Part shown: positions 1 to 7,451 of the stretch, piece by piece
Numbering within the stretch: position 1 is the first letter of the stretch
Layout: each line of letters opens with the position of its first letter
Source of the DNA: SR-FBR-E99 sp041303295
GTDB lineage: Bacteria > Bacteroidota > Bacteroidia > Bacteroidales > VadinHA17
Length of the DNA stretch: 64,000 nt
Assembly (NCBI GenBank): GCA_041303295.1
Contig: JBFYPM010000133.1
Span: forward strand, 8,883 to 72,882
Reading direction: 5' to 3'
The notes under the pieces: generated by a model
Seen by the model: only the letters and a program-made list of their open reading frames with translations
What the model was told of the DNA's origin: nothing
Databases searched by the model: none
Translations under genes and position numbers: made by a program

Positions 1-191
1 CTGTTGATCCATGAGTCTTCCGGCTTTTCAAACATGGCCATATGCAGCCATGTGGCATATCCGCCAACAGATAGCCCTACAGGATTCCCCGGGGCAGACT
101 CATCGCCTGATTGTCCGCTACCGGCCTCCTGGGCCTTAAGTGAGGTCAGTGATGCAAGAATGCAGGCCGCCAGCAGAAAGATCTGTCTCAT
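1..191 (-). CDS. Secreted protein, 5' part only (probable outer-membrane beta-barrel)
   Basis: Only the first 63 codons are in the window; the gene runs off the left edge. It starts with ATG at 191 and overlaps the stop of the upstream ABC ATPase gene by four bases (ATGA), so it is the last visible gene of that operon. The product begins MRQIFLLAACILASLTSLKA, a clear Sec signal peptide, followed by a short Gly/Ser/Glu linker and then GLSVGGYATWLHMAMFE. The start of a glycine- and aromatic-rich segment after a linker looks like the first strand of an outer-membrane barrel, but this is inference from about 40 mature residues. Its position after an ABC exporter and a LolA-like protein fits an envelope role. 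Confidence 0.6.
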   Translation of the reverse strand, partial: MRQIFLLAACILASLTSLKAQEAGSGQSGDESAPGNPVGLSVGGYATWLHMAMFEKPEDSWIN

Positions 192-883
192 GCTGTGTGG
201 TTTGTCCTTTCATCTGATACCACTATTCCATCTTCAAGGGTTATGACCCTGCGGGCTCTCTTCATCACCCTGACATCATGGGTGGAAAAAATAAATGTCA
301 TCCGCTCCTCCCGGTTCAGTTTCTCCATTATATCCAGGAGAGACTCAGCCGATTTTGAATCGAGGTTTGCGGTGGGCTCGTCGGCAAGGATGAATTCCGG
401 CCGCGGTGCCAGGGCGCGAGCTACGGCCACCCTCTGCTGCTGCCCGCCGGAAAGCTGTGAGGGGCGGCTGTTGTGGCGGTCAGACAATCCAACTGAATCA
501 AGCATTTCGTTCGTACGGGCCTTGCGCTTCTCCTTTGGCCATTTCTGGAGGTTCATGATAAAGTCTACATTTTCTGCAGCCGTGAGGACGGGTATAAGGT
601 TATACGACTGGAAGACGAAGCCCACATGTTCCATCCTGAAGTCGATCAGCTCCGAGGGTCTGAGCTCCGAGAGCCGGTGTCCCGCTACGATAATCTCTCC
701 GCCGGTAGGCTGGTCAAGGCCGCCGATGAGGTTCAGCAACGTCGTCTTGCCTGAACCTGACGGACCTACAATCACTGCAAAATCACCCTTTTCAAAACTG
801 AGTGTGACTCCGTTTACGGCCTTCACCTCCACCTCCGTATCATGGTAGGTCTTTGACACGTCATTGATTTCGACTACTTTCAT
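188..883 (-). CDS. ABC transporter ATP-binding protein, LolD/MacB type
   Basis: This 231-residue cytoplasmic ATPase should power the two FtsX-type permeases encoded just upstream. It has all the nucleotide-binding motifs: Walker A GPSGSGKT at residues 40-47, the Q-loop (Gln92 in VFQSYN), signature LSGGQQQ at 144-150, Walker B ILADEP at about 165-170 and an H-loop His in STHD. The length and the QSYNLIP segment after the Q-loop are typical of the LolD/MacB subfamily, which exports or extracts substrates from the outer face of the inner membrane rather than importing solutes. It lies 18 bases after the second permease gene and overlaps the next gene by 4 bases. The substrate cannot be told from sequence. 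Confidence 0.93.
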   Translation of the reverse strand: MKVVEINDVSKTYHDTEVEVKAVNGVTLSFEKGDFAVIVGPSGSGKTTLLNLIGGLDQPTGGEIIVAGHRLSELRPSELIDFRMEHVGFVFQSYNLIPVLTAAENVDFIMNLQKWPKEKRKARTNEMLDSVGLSDRHNSRPSQLSGGQQQRVAVARALAPRPEFILADEPTANLDSKSAESLLDIMEKLNREERMTFIFSTHDVRVMKRARRVITLEDGIVVSDERTNHTA

Positions 884-901
884 TGTTATTATGTTTTGTT
901 G

Positions 902-2329
902 TTATTCTCCTCTTAATGCTTCCACCGGATTTAGCTGCAGTGCCTTGCGTGCCGGGTAAATCGCCGATAATATCCCCGTGAGCACAATCATCACCGTAAG
1001 CATGATAAAGAAATCTGCTCCTATTGTGGGATAGAGATTGGCAGAATATCCGAATGCCTCCATCCCTTCTGCATATTTAATGAGGTTTATCCCTGTACGG
1101 CCGGTGATGGCTATAACCACGGCACTGACAGCCATACCTGCGAAACCTCCGACTATAGAAAGGAAAACTGATTCAAGCATTATCATCATAAAGATGCGGC
1201 GGCGGTTCATGCCGATAGCCGAAAGCATGCCCAGTTCGCGGGTCCGTTCGAGGACCGACATCAGCATAGTGTTAACAATACCAAAAGCAAGGGCAGCAAG
1301 TATAATGACCATGAAAATGGCGTAGATCTGGTTGATGTAATCCGTTACCATTGCCAGGTCGGTCTGTATCTCCTTCCAGCTCATTACTTCCAGTCCTGGC
1401 AACGCCTCCCTGACAACCGGAGTAACCTTGTTTGTGAGATCATCCTCCTCCAGCCTGGCGATAAACCTGTGATACTGTCCCTCTTCCAGGCCTGTCAGCC
1501 TGCGCAGTTCATCCTGTGGTACAAAGAGCGATATTGCTTCAAAAAGGTCGTTATTGGTTCGGAAGATGCCGCTTATCCGGAACGCAGCACCGGTCTGGTG
1601 ACCGTTTACATCAAGGAAGGAGAGTATGATTCTTGAGCCTTCCCGGTAAGACCAGGCCGCCTCTTTGATATTCATCCCGTATTCTTTTATCTCCTTGCCG
1701 GTCAGAAGCCCGGTATATGCTTCCGTGAGCTTCTTTTCCGTGGTGAACCGCAACCCTTCAAGCGGTTTCAGTTTTTCAGCAACTGCTTCGGGAACTCCCT
1801 GTGAAACAAGCGACTCAAATGCTTCGGGAGTGAGGATGTACCTGATAATATAAAGCTCTTTGGCGAGCTTCTCCCCGATAAATGCACTGTTCAGCTTCGT
1901 GTCAGACCCGAAGTAACTGCCGGTTCCCGGTATCAATTTTTGCGACAGGGTGAACATCTCAAGTTCCTTCTGTGTGTCTATGCCATTTATCTCAACGCCG
2001 GTGCTGCCGGCAGATGTAGAGGCTATGCCAGTTACAATGACCCTGCCTGTGATGTCTGTAACACCGGGGGTCTTCTCAAGGGTGGTGATAACAGCTGAAG
2101 GATCCTTAATGTAATTCTGAATATCACTGCTGCTGCGGAACTCCTTGTTGTTAACCTGTATATGAGCAAGTTCCTCATTAACCGCCGCATTAATCCTCTG
2201 AACAATGGAACTGTTTATTGCAGCCATTGCGAAGACACCGGCAAATACCCCTACTGTAACAGCAGCGATGACGGTAAGGCTTCTTGCCTTGTTCCTCCAG
2301 ACGTTTTTCCAGGCTAAAGATGTTATCAT
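902..2329 (-). CDS. FtsX/MacB-type ABC transporter permease
   Basis: This 475-residue membrane protein is the second permease of the operon. It has an N-terminal transmembrane helix (about residues 16-38), a large periplasmic domain (about 40-335) and three C-terminal helices. It contains the FtsX-domain signature region NTMLMSVLERTRELGMLSAI, where the cytoplasmic coupling helix meets the ATPase. The architecture is that of LolC/E and MacB (mechanotransmission permeases). The paired permease gene lies 12 bases upstream and the ATPase 18 bases downstream, so the two permeases probably form a heterodimer with two copies of the ATPase. Confidence 0.9.
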   Translation of the reverse strand: MITSLAWKNVWRNKARSLTVIAAVTVGVFAGVFAMAAINSSIVQRINAAVNEELAHIQVNNKEFRSSSDIQNYIKDPSAVITTLEKTPGVTDITGRVIVTGIASTSAGSTGVEINGIDTQKELEMFTLSQKLIPGTGSYFGSDTKLNSAFIGEKLAKELYIIRYILTPEAFESLVSQGVPEAVAEKLKPLEGLRFTTEKKLTEAYTGLLTGKEIKEYGMNIKEAAWSYREGSRIILSFLDVNGHQTGAAFRISGIFRTNNDLFEAISLFVPQDELRRLTGLEEGQYHRFIARLEEDDLTNKVTPVVREALPGLEVMSWKEIQTDLAMVTDYINQIYAIFMVIILAALAFGIVNTMLMSVLERTRELGMLSAIGMNRRRIFMMIMLESVFLSIVGGFAGMAVSAVVIAITGRTGINLIKYAEGMEAFGYSANLYPTIGADFFIMLTVMIVLTGILSAIYPARKALQLNPVEALRGE

Positions 2330-2341
2330 GAGTTTGTTCTG

Positions 2342-3757
2342 TTAGGCTCGAAGAGCATTTATAACATTCATTTTGAAGACCTTGCGGACGCTAAAGGCGA
2401 TAGCAATGAAAAGGATCAGGAGAACTATCACTACCTGCCACAGGTAATAAGTGTCGGGCAATAACATAGGCATCACCGGATCAAAGCCATAGTCTTCATA
2501 CATCTTTGCCATCTCGCCCGTAAAACGAAGTGGCCTGGCATATCCGAGGATGACAACTGGCAGTGACCCTGCCACGCCGGCCGCAACGCCCAGGAACCCT
2601 ATGAGCAACATCTCCATGGATATCACTTTGGCAAGCTTGCCCTTCTGCATCCCTATTGAGACCAGCATGCCGAACTCACGGCGTCTTTCAGCCATCATCA
2701 TCAGCACGGTACCGAAGACCCCGAAAGCTATAACCAGGTACAGGATGCCGATCATTATTGCACCGCTTTTGTTATCCGCCTCCATCTGGTTGATGAGGAG
2801 GGCATTCATCTCCTTCCATGTACGAATGGCAAGACCCTCACCGGTGACTTCACCGAGCCTGTTGCGGGTCTTTATAAGGTCATCATCTTCTGCACCCCGG
2901 ACGCTTATAATAGCGGAGGTGGCCATTCCGGGAGCAGCATAAAGATACTGTGCATCATTCAGCGTGAGATAGACGAACCGATTGTCAATTTCAGGCTGGG
3001 GCATGCTTACAATGCCCTTGACAACGTAGAGTCCGGCTGCCGATGCACCATGGTACCCCTGGCCCATCAGCACGAGAGTATCTCCAACTCCTGCATGAAG
3101 GTATTCAGAGAGGCCATTGCCAATGACTGCATAACCCGTATCGGCAGCGGTAAGGAAACTGTTATCAAAAATAGCATACTTCCTGAAGAGCGGAAGAACC
3201 GCAATGGTATCGGAGCGGTCGATGCCAAGAATGGAGATGAGACTTGCCTCATCGGTAAATGATTCGTTGACAAATACATCAAGCAGCTTTCCTGTCCGGC
3301 CGGGCAGGCTTTCAGCCTTCAGTGTATCAACTGCTTCAGGTGTCAGCCTGTATTTGACGAGTCGGTTTCTTATATTAAGTCCTCTTATCTCTTTTTCGGG
3401 ATCCATTCCGATTACAATGACACCCTGTGTCCGGCTTCCGACAGCGGCAAGGGCAAATGACTCGAGTTTGGGAATGACGGCTGTGACGTTCGGATCACCC
3501 TCAATCCGGCTAACGATTTCGGGATCAATGATAAAGCCGTTGTCCAGGCTTGGCTCATCCAGGTAATCAACGTGCTGGAGCTGCAGATACCCGGAATATG
3601 ATTCAATGACATCCCTGTACATCTTCTCGTAGGTTCCGAGCTGGAATGATCTCATTACCAGTGCGAAGAACACCGCAAAAAAAACTGAGGCGGCAGTGAT
3701 TAGGGTTCTTCTTTTATTTCGCCAGAGGTTCCTCCAGGCGAGCTGATAGTCTTTCAT
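2342..3757 (-). CDS. FtsX/MacB-type ABC transporter permease
   Basis: This 471-residue protein has the same layout as its downstream neighbour: one N-terminal helix (about 17-36), a periplasmic domain and three C-terminal helices. The FtsX coupling region reads GTVLMMMAERRREFGMLVSI near residue 350. Two distinct permeases side by side suggest a heterodimeric, LolCE-like assembly rather than a MacB homodimer. The gene begins 27 bases after the LolA-like gene. No fused nucleotide-binding domain is present. Confidence 0.9.
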   Translation of the reverse strand: MKDYQLAWRNLWRNKRRTLITAASVFFAVFFALVMRSFQLGTYEKMYRDVIESYSGYLQLQHVDYLDEPSLDNGFIIDPEIVSRIEGDPNVTAVIPKLESFALAAVGSRTQGVIVIGMDPEKEIRGLNIRNRLVKYRLTPEAVDTLKAESLPGRTGKLLDVFVNESFTDEASLISILGIDRSDTIAVLPLFRKYAIFDNSFLTAADTGYAVIGNGLSEYLHAGVGDTLVLMGQGYHGASAAGLYVVKGIVSMPQPEIDNRFVYLTLNDAQYLYAAPGMATSAIISVRGAEDDDLIKTRNRLGEVTGEGLAIRTWKEMNALLINQMEADNKSGAIMIGILYLVIAFGVFGTVLMMMAERRREFGMLVSIGMQKGKLAKVISMEMLLIGFLGVAAGVAGSLPVVILGYARPLRFTGEMAKMYEDYGFDPVMPMLLPDTYYLWQVVIVLLILFIAIAFSVRKVFKMNVINALRA

Positions 3758-3784
3758 GCTGATAATCCATTTATTTACCGGATG

Positions 3785-4558
3785 TTACCTTATGCTTTTC
3801 ATATTCTGCTGTGAAAAGAAACTCTCATCGAGTTTTATGTTGAATTTCATCTCCAGGATCTTCAGAACGGTTTTGTGACCCTCCTCTTCTGCCGGCACCA
3901 GCTCAATGGTTGAAGGAATGAATCTCCCGTCCATCGTTTTAAGGTCTGTGCCTCTCTCCGTACGGACAAGGTATCCGTCTTCATCATATAATTCGGCCTT
4001 CAGGACAATAAATTCCTTTTTATCTACCCACCATACCTGGTGGCCCCAGAGGACGTCAGCATCCTCCTTTGCGATAAGCTTAATCTTATGGCAAAGGCGG
4101 CTGTCGACCTCCTCCTCTCCTTCCATAGTGTGGTTATAGTCGTCAACTACAGACGATTCCCTGAGGATATCATCATTTGTATAGTCAGAGCCCATCCATC
4201 CCTGTGACATCATTGAGGGGGGGAGTTTTATCAGCCTGTTGATTGCCGGGTTCCAGCTCCACATCTCCGTGCCCCTTTTGAGGAAGGTCTGGCCCTTCTC
4301 ACGTGCCGGGGCAGTGATAAGGGTAAGTGAATAGTCATCTTCGAGCGACCACGACCTGAACTCAACTGTTCGCTGCCAGGTGGGGCGGACGATTGTCATG
4401 CTCATCACACTGTAGCCTGACATCTCGCCATTGAACTTTTCGTCTGCCTTCGTGATTATCTCTTTGGCCGTCAGCTGCTGGGCCGGGACTGAATGCCAGG
4501 CAGGCAGGAAAAGCAGTGACGTCAGAAGCACTATCATCGGTCTCACTGATATTTTCAT
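3785..4558 (-). CDS. LolA-like outer-membrane lipoprotein-sorting protein
   Basis: The product is a periplasmic protein of 257 residues with a signal peptide ending near VPAQ (about residue 27). The mature part has the beta-rich pattern of the LolA-like lipoprotein-sorting family: an early MSMTIVRPTWQRTVEF strand pair, TPAREKGQTFLKRG, a WSWNPAINRLIKLPPSMM segment and a C-terminal LDESFF. Members of this family carry hydrophobic ligands across the periplasm. A TTG nine bases upstream is in frame, but the ATG at 4558 gives a normal signal peptide. It sits between the tetR gene and two FtsX permeases, so it is a likely soluble carrier for the transporter. Confidence 0.85.
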   Translation of the reverse strand: MKISVRPMIVLLTSLLFLPAWHSVPAQQLTAKEIITKADEKFNGEMSGYSVMSMTIVRPTWQRTVEFRSWSLEDDYSLTLITAPAREKGQTFLKRGTEMWSWNPAINRLIKLPPSMMSQGWMGSDYTNDDILRESSVVDDYNHTMEGEEEVDSRLCHKIKLIAKEDADVLWGHQVWWVDKKEFIVLKAELYDEDGYLVRTERGTDLKTMDGRFIPSTIELVPAEEEGHKTVLKILEMKFNIKLDESFFSQQNMKSIR

Positions 4559-4665
4559 AATGTTCAAATTTTATTTTTTGTGGAAAGAGAGCTTCCCTGT
4601 AAAGCGGGAGAACATAGGCGTCTTTGTTTTTCCATTACAACTGTACTTAAGGACAAATTGATGGC

Positions 4666-5298
4666 TCATTTGTATCTTTTTATCAATGCCTCTACCATCT
4701 TTTCAAAGTAATCACCTGGGTATTGTTCATCAGCAAAAAGGTATGTCATGGCAAAACCCTTGATCGTATTGATGAACATCAGCATTTCGATTGTGGGATC
4801 ATAATCCGGGTCGGCAGATTCCTGTTTCCCCGCAAAATAGTCCACAAGGAGCATTATCATATTTTCCGAGAACTCCCGGAGTGGGGTTCCGGAAACGGAA
4901 ATCGGCATCTTCTCTTCACTGAGGAGGTTTTCGTAGACACCCTGCTGCATCATTATTCTGAACAACAGCTTCCATGACTGCCTCTTCTCGCGGAAGAGAC
5001 TGAAAATCTTGCGTATAAACAGTTCGAACTCCGCGGGCGTCAGCTGGCTGTCGTGATCAGGATTGAATGTGCCGTATATCTCGGTGAGCGACCTGTTTAT
5101 AATGGCTGCGAGCAGATCCTCTTTGCTTTTAAAGTAATTGTACATTAGGCCTTTTGAGATGCCTGCATGCCTGGCTATATGGGTTATGGTTGTGGCATGA
5201 AACCCGATGTTTGAAAATTGTTCAAGGGCTGCATCCATAATGAGGGTCTTTTTCTCCTCCCTCATCTCTTCGAATTTTGCGGATGATCTTGGCGACAT
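4666..5298 (-). CDS. TetR/AcrR family transcriptional regulator
   Basis: This 210-residue repressor has an N-terminal TetR helix-turn-helix (about residues 15-62), including the recognition helix segment ISKGLMYNYFKSKEDLL, and an all-helical C-terminal ligand/dimerisation domain. It is the first gene of the minus-strand transporter operon, about 100 bases before the LolA-like gene. Two palindromic sites lie directly upstream of its start, one of them over the putative -7 box, so it probably represses itself and the transporter genes. The inducer is unknown; a lipid or hydrophobic compound is plausible from the operon content. Confidence 0.9.
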   Translation of the reverse strand: MSPRSSAKFEEMREEKKTLIMDAALEQFSNIGFHATTITHIARHAGISKGLMYNYFKSKEDLLAAIINRSLTEIYGTFNPDHDSQLTPAEFELFIRKIFSLFREKRQSWKLLFRIMMQQGVYENLLSEEKMPISVSGTPLREFSENMIMLLVDYFAGKQESADPDYDPTIEMLMFINTIKGFAMTYLFADEQYPGDYFEKMVEALIKRYK

Positions 5299-5303
5299 AG
5301 TCT

Positions 5304-5323
5304 TTGATTAAACGTTCATTCAA
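5304..5323. promoter_or_regulatory. Candidate TetR operator 1
   Basis: The 20-bp site TTGATTAAACGTTCATTCAA matches its own reverse complement at 16 of 20 positions, with TTGA/TCAA ends and an ACGT centre. It lies six bases upstream of the tetR start codon, where bound protein would block transcript elongation or the ribosome-binding region. Assignment to TetR is by position and by the size usual for TetR operators. Confidence 0.55.
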
Positions 5324-5353
5324 TAACCCCCCCCTTAAAAAACCGCTCTTTGG

Positions 5354-5374
5354 TTGAACGGTCGGTCAAAGATA
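5354..5374 (-). promoter_or_regulatory. tetR promoter -7 box overlapping candidate operator 2
   Basis: On the minus strand 5374-5367 reads TATCTTTG, a perfect Bacteroidota -7 element (TAnnTTTG). It overlaps a second imperfect palindrome, TTGAACGGTCGGTCAA at 5354-5369 (12 of 16 positions symmetrical). The half-site ends TTGA/TCAA are shared with operator 1. Repressor bound here would cover the -7 box and start site. No good -33 element was found at the expected spacing. Confidence 0.55.
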
Positions 5375-5683
5375 AATCCGAATTTTTGCAAAAGCTAGTT
5401 TTTTTAAGAAAATTTTTCCTTTAAGAGTAATTTTTCCCCTTGGCCGGGATACAATATTCTATTTTACAGTTTTTTATAATTTAGCTATGCCATAAGAAAA
5501 ACAGGGCGCATTTTGGGGGATACCGGTTAACCTTCACCAGGCAAAGGAAATCCCTCCCGGAAAAATTACCATATGATAAGGAAATCTGACAGCCTTATTC
5601 CCTTCCAGATGGTTGCATCAGATCCATACAGAGTATCAAGAGGGCGTTTCTGTTCCCACATCACAACAAATTCATTTATTAAA
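5375..5683. other. AT-rich intergenic stretch with no recognisable gene
   Basis: This is the middle of a 496-base gap between divergent genes (tetR on the minus strand, an ATPase on the plus strand). It holds several A/T runs and no open frame or hairpin with a convincing tail. I found no gene, tRNA or terminator in it. Confidence 0.5.
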
Positions 5684-5774
5684 TTTTCCAATAGTATTTA
5701 ATGACAATAAATCTTATTTTCCAATTGTGTTTTAATTACTATTTAATATTTTCCAATATTATTTATTATCTTTA
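5684..5774 (+). promoter_or_regulatory. Three TTTTCCAAT direct repeats upstream of DUF4143 ATPase
   Basis: The motif TTTTCCAATA(n)TATTTA occurs three times, beginning at 5684, 5717 and 5749. The spacing is 33 and 32 bases, close to three helical turns, so all copies face the same side of the DNA. The third copy runs into TATCTTTA (5767-5774), a near-consensus -7 box about 20 bases before the ATPase start codon. The arrangement looks like an array of binding sites for a regulator, possibly the gene product itself. Confidence 0.5.
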
Positions 5775-5794
5775 CCATCATAATATATACATAT

Positions 5795-7156
5795 ATGGAC
5801 CGGCAAATTGAAAAATACCTCGCTGAATGGAAAGATAGCCTGAATAGAAAACCGCTGATAATCAGAGGTGCCCGGCAGGTTGGAAAGACATACACCATTG
5901 AAAAATTTGCCGAAAGGAGCTACAGCCACCTCCTGAAAGTGAATCTTGAGCAGGACCGCAACATACATTCTGTATTTGAAAGCATGCAGCCTGACAATAT
6001 CATCAATGAATTATCATTGCTCTATAAGGTTCCTGTCGCAGATGAAACCACTCTGTTCTTCATTGATGAAATACAGGTTTGCCCAAAGGCTATCGCATCT
6101 CTGCGCTATTTTTATGAACAAAGGCCGGGACTTCATCTCATTTGTGCCGGTTCCCTTTTAGACCATACCCTTAATGAGATACAGTATTCAATGCCGGTAG
6201 GCAGGATTGCCTTCGCCTATATGTACCCGTTAACCTTCCCGGAGTTCTTAAGTGCTATTGGCGAGGACGGACTTTTACAGTTCATTAACGGGTTTTCATT
6301 TGAGGAATATTTCAGTGAAGCTGTACACAAAAGGATCCTGGAGTTGCTGCGGTTGCATTTCTTTGTAGGGGGAATGCCCGAAGCGGTCGATTACTATGTT
6401 AAAACGAAAGATCTGTCAGGCATTGAGAAGATCCACTCCAGTCTGATTACTTCCATTGAATATGACTTTGCAAAGTATGGAACACGCAAACAGCAGGAGC
6501 ATCTGAAGGACGTTCTGCACTACGTGACAAACAATGTCGGCAAAAAGGTGAAATATGTGAATGTAAACCGGAATGCTTCTTCAGGTCTGCTGAAAGATGC
6601 TTTCCTTAAGCTTGAAATGAGCAGAATAGTTCACCTTGTCAGGCATACGCGATCAACCGGCGTACCCCTTTCACAGATGCAGGATAATGATGTTTTCAAG
6701 CCTGTCTTTTTCGATATAGGGGTTCTTAATCATATAGCCGGAATCAGGCTGATGGATATAGATAACCTGTTTACAGCTTTTGAAGGTGCTCTTGCAGAGC
6801 AGTTTGTCTTTCAGGAGTTAATGGCATCCGGTGAACCTTACATCGAACAAAAACTGTACTACTGGATACGTGAGGCAAAAAATTCAAATGCCGAGATTGA
6901 TTGCCTGTACCAGATTGGCAATAGCATTTACCCCATTGAGATAAAAGCAGGGAAACGCGGCAAAATGAAATCATTACATGTCTTTCTGGCAGAAAAAAAA
7001 ATGGAAACCGGTATCCGTCTCAATACAGATATCCCATCGGTTGGCAGGGGATTTACCGCCAGGGTCAATTTACCTGACCGGGAGGAGATTACATACAATC
7101 TGATTTCACTCCCTCTTTACCTTGCCGGCAGATTGAGAAGTATTGTAATTCAATAA
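5795..7156 (+). CDS. AAA-type ATPase with DUF4143 C-terminal domain
   Basis: This 453-residue cytoplasmic protein has an N-terminal P-loop ATPase of the AAA_14 type: Walker A GARQVGKT at 25-32, Walker B LFFIDE at 87-92 and a sensor-like ICAGSLLD. The C-terminal half is DUF4143-like and ends in a PD-(D/E)XK-like pattern, AEIDCLYQ followed by YPIEIKAG. Such proteins are abundant in Bacteroidota and archaea, but their cellular role is not established; DNA binding has been suggested. It is monocistronic, preceded by direct repeats and followed by a bidirectional terminator. A second, divergent DUF4143 ATPase is encoded at 10150-11271. Confidence 0.88.
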   Translation: MDRQIEKYLAEWKDSLNRKPLIIRGARQVGKTYTIEKFAERSYSHLLKVNLEQDRNIHSVFESMQPDNIINELSLLYKVPVADETTLFFIDEIQVCPKAIASLRYFYEQRPGLHLICAGSLLDHTLNEIQYSMPVGRIAFAYMYPLTFPEFLSAIGEDGLLQFINGFSFEEYFSEAVHKRILELLRLHFFVGGMPEAVDYYVKTKDLSGIEKIHSSLITSIEYDFAKYGTRKQQEHLKDVLHYVTNNVGKKVKYVNVNRNASSGLLKDAFLKLEMSRIVHLVRHTRSTGVPLSQMQDNDVFKPVFFDIGVLNHIAGIRLMDIDNLFTAFEGALAEQFVFQELMASGEPYIEQKLYYWIREAKNSNAEIDCLYQIGNSIYPIEIKAGKRGKMKSLHVFLAEKKMETGIRLNTDIPSVGRGFTARVNLPDREEITYNLISLPLYLAGRLRSIVIQ

Positions 7157-7230
7157 TGTTACAACGAATATTGAGAGAGGGAGATCGGATAATTTTCATT
7201 CATTGCCATTGAACACTATATAAATATTTT

Positions 7231-7247
7231 GTTCATTCAGAATGAAC
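7231..7247. repeat. 17-bp perfect inverted repeat
   Basis: GTTCATTCAGAATGAAC has two perfect 8-base arms around a single A. It lies in the 295-base gap (7157-7451) between convergent genes. A weak 44-codon frame with a CKCQNKC motif begins inside it at 7242 and ends at 7376, but has no ribosome-binding site or other support. Otherwise the gap holds only the terminator at its right end. Confidence 0.4.
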
Positions 7248-7397
7248 AGGAAGAAGATAAACTGCAAGTGTCAGAATAAATGTCCTTCCGGTCTGCAAAT
7301 GGCTTTTGATGAGAGGAATAGCAGCTTATGTCTATTTCTCGTATACAGCATCTCGACAAGTGCAACAATCTGTTAAAGAAGTAATTGCCTGAATGGA

Positions 7398-7432
7398 AAA
7401 AATCCGGGAGAGATTAAACCTCCCGGATTTTT
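7398..7432. terminator. Bidirectional intrinsic terminator
   Basis: A perfect 13-base stem, AAAAATCCGGGAG paired with CTCCCGGATTTTT, encloses a 9-base loop. The A-run on one side and the T-run on the other make it a terminator in both directions. That fits its place between the convergent DUF4143 ATPase gene (plus) and the blaR1-like gene (minus). Confidence 0.9.
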
Positions 7433-7451
7433 AAATTGAGACCGTTCCGGA

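Noticed and set aside
195..848. Long antisense open frame opposite the ABC ATPase gene, and similar long frames opposite other genes
   Set aside because: They mirror well-supported genes, lack domain motifs and have no promoter; they are composition shadows.
7242..7376. Small Cys-rich gene
   Set aside because: There is no ribosome-binding site, promoter or recognisable homology; kept only as a low-interest observation.
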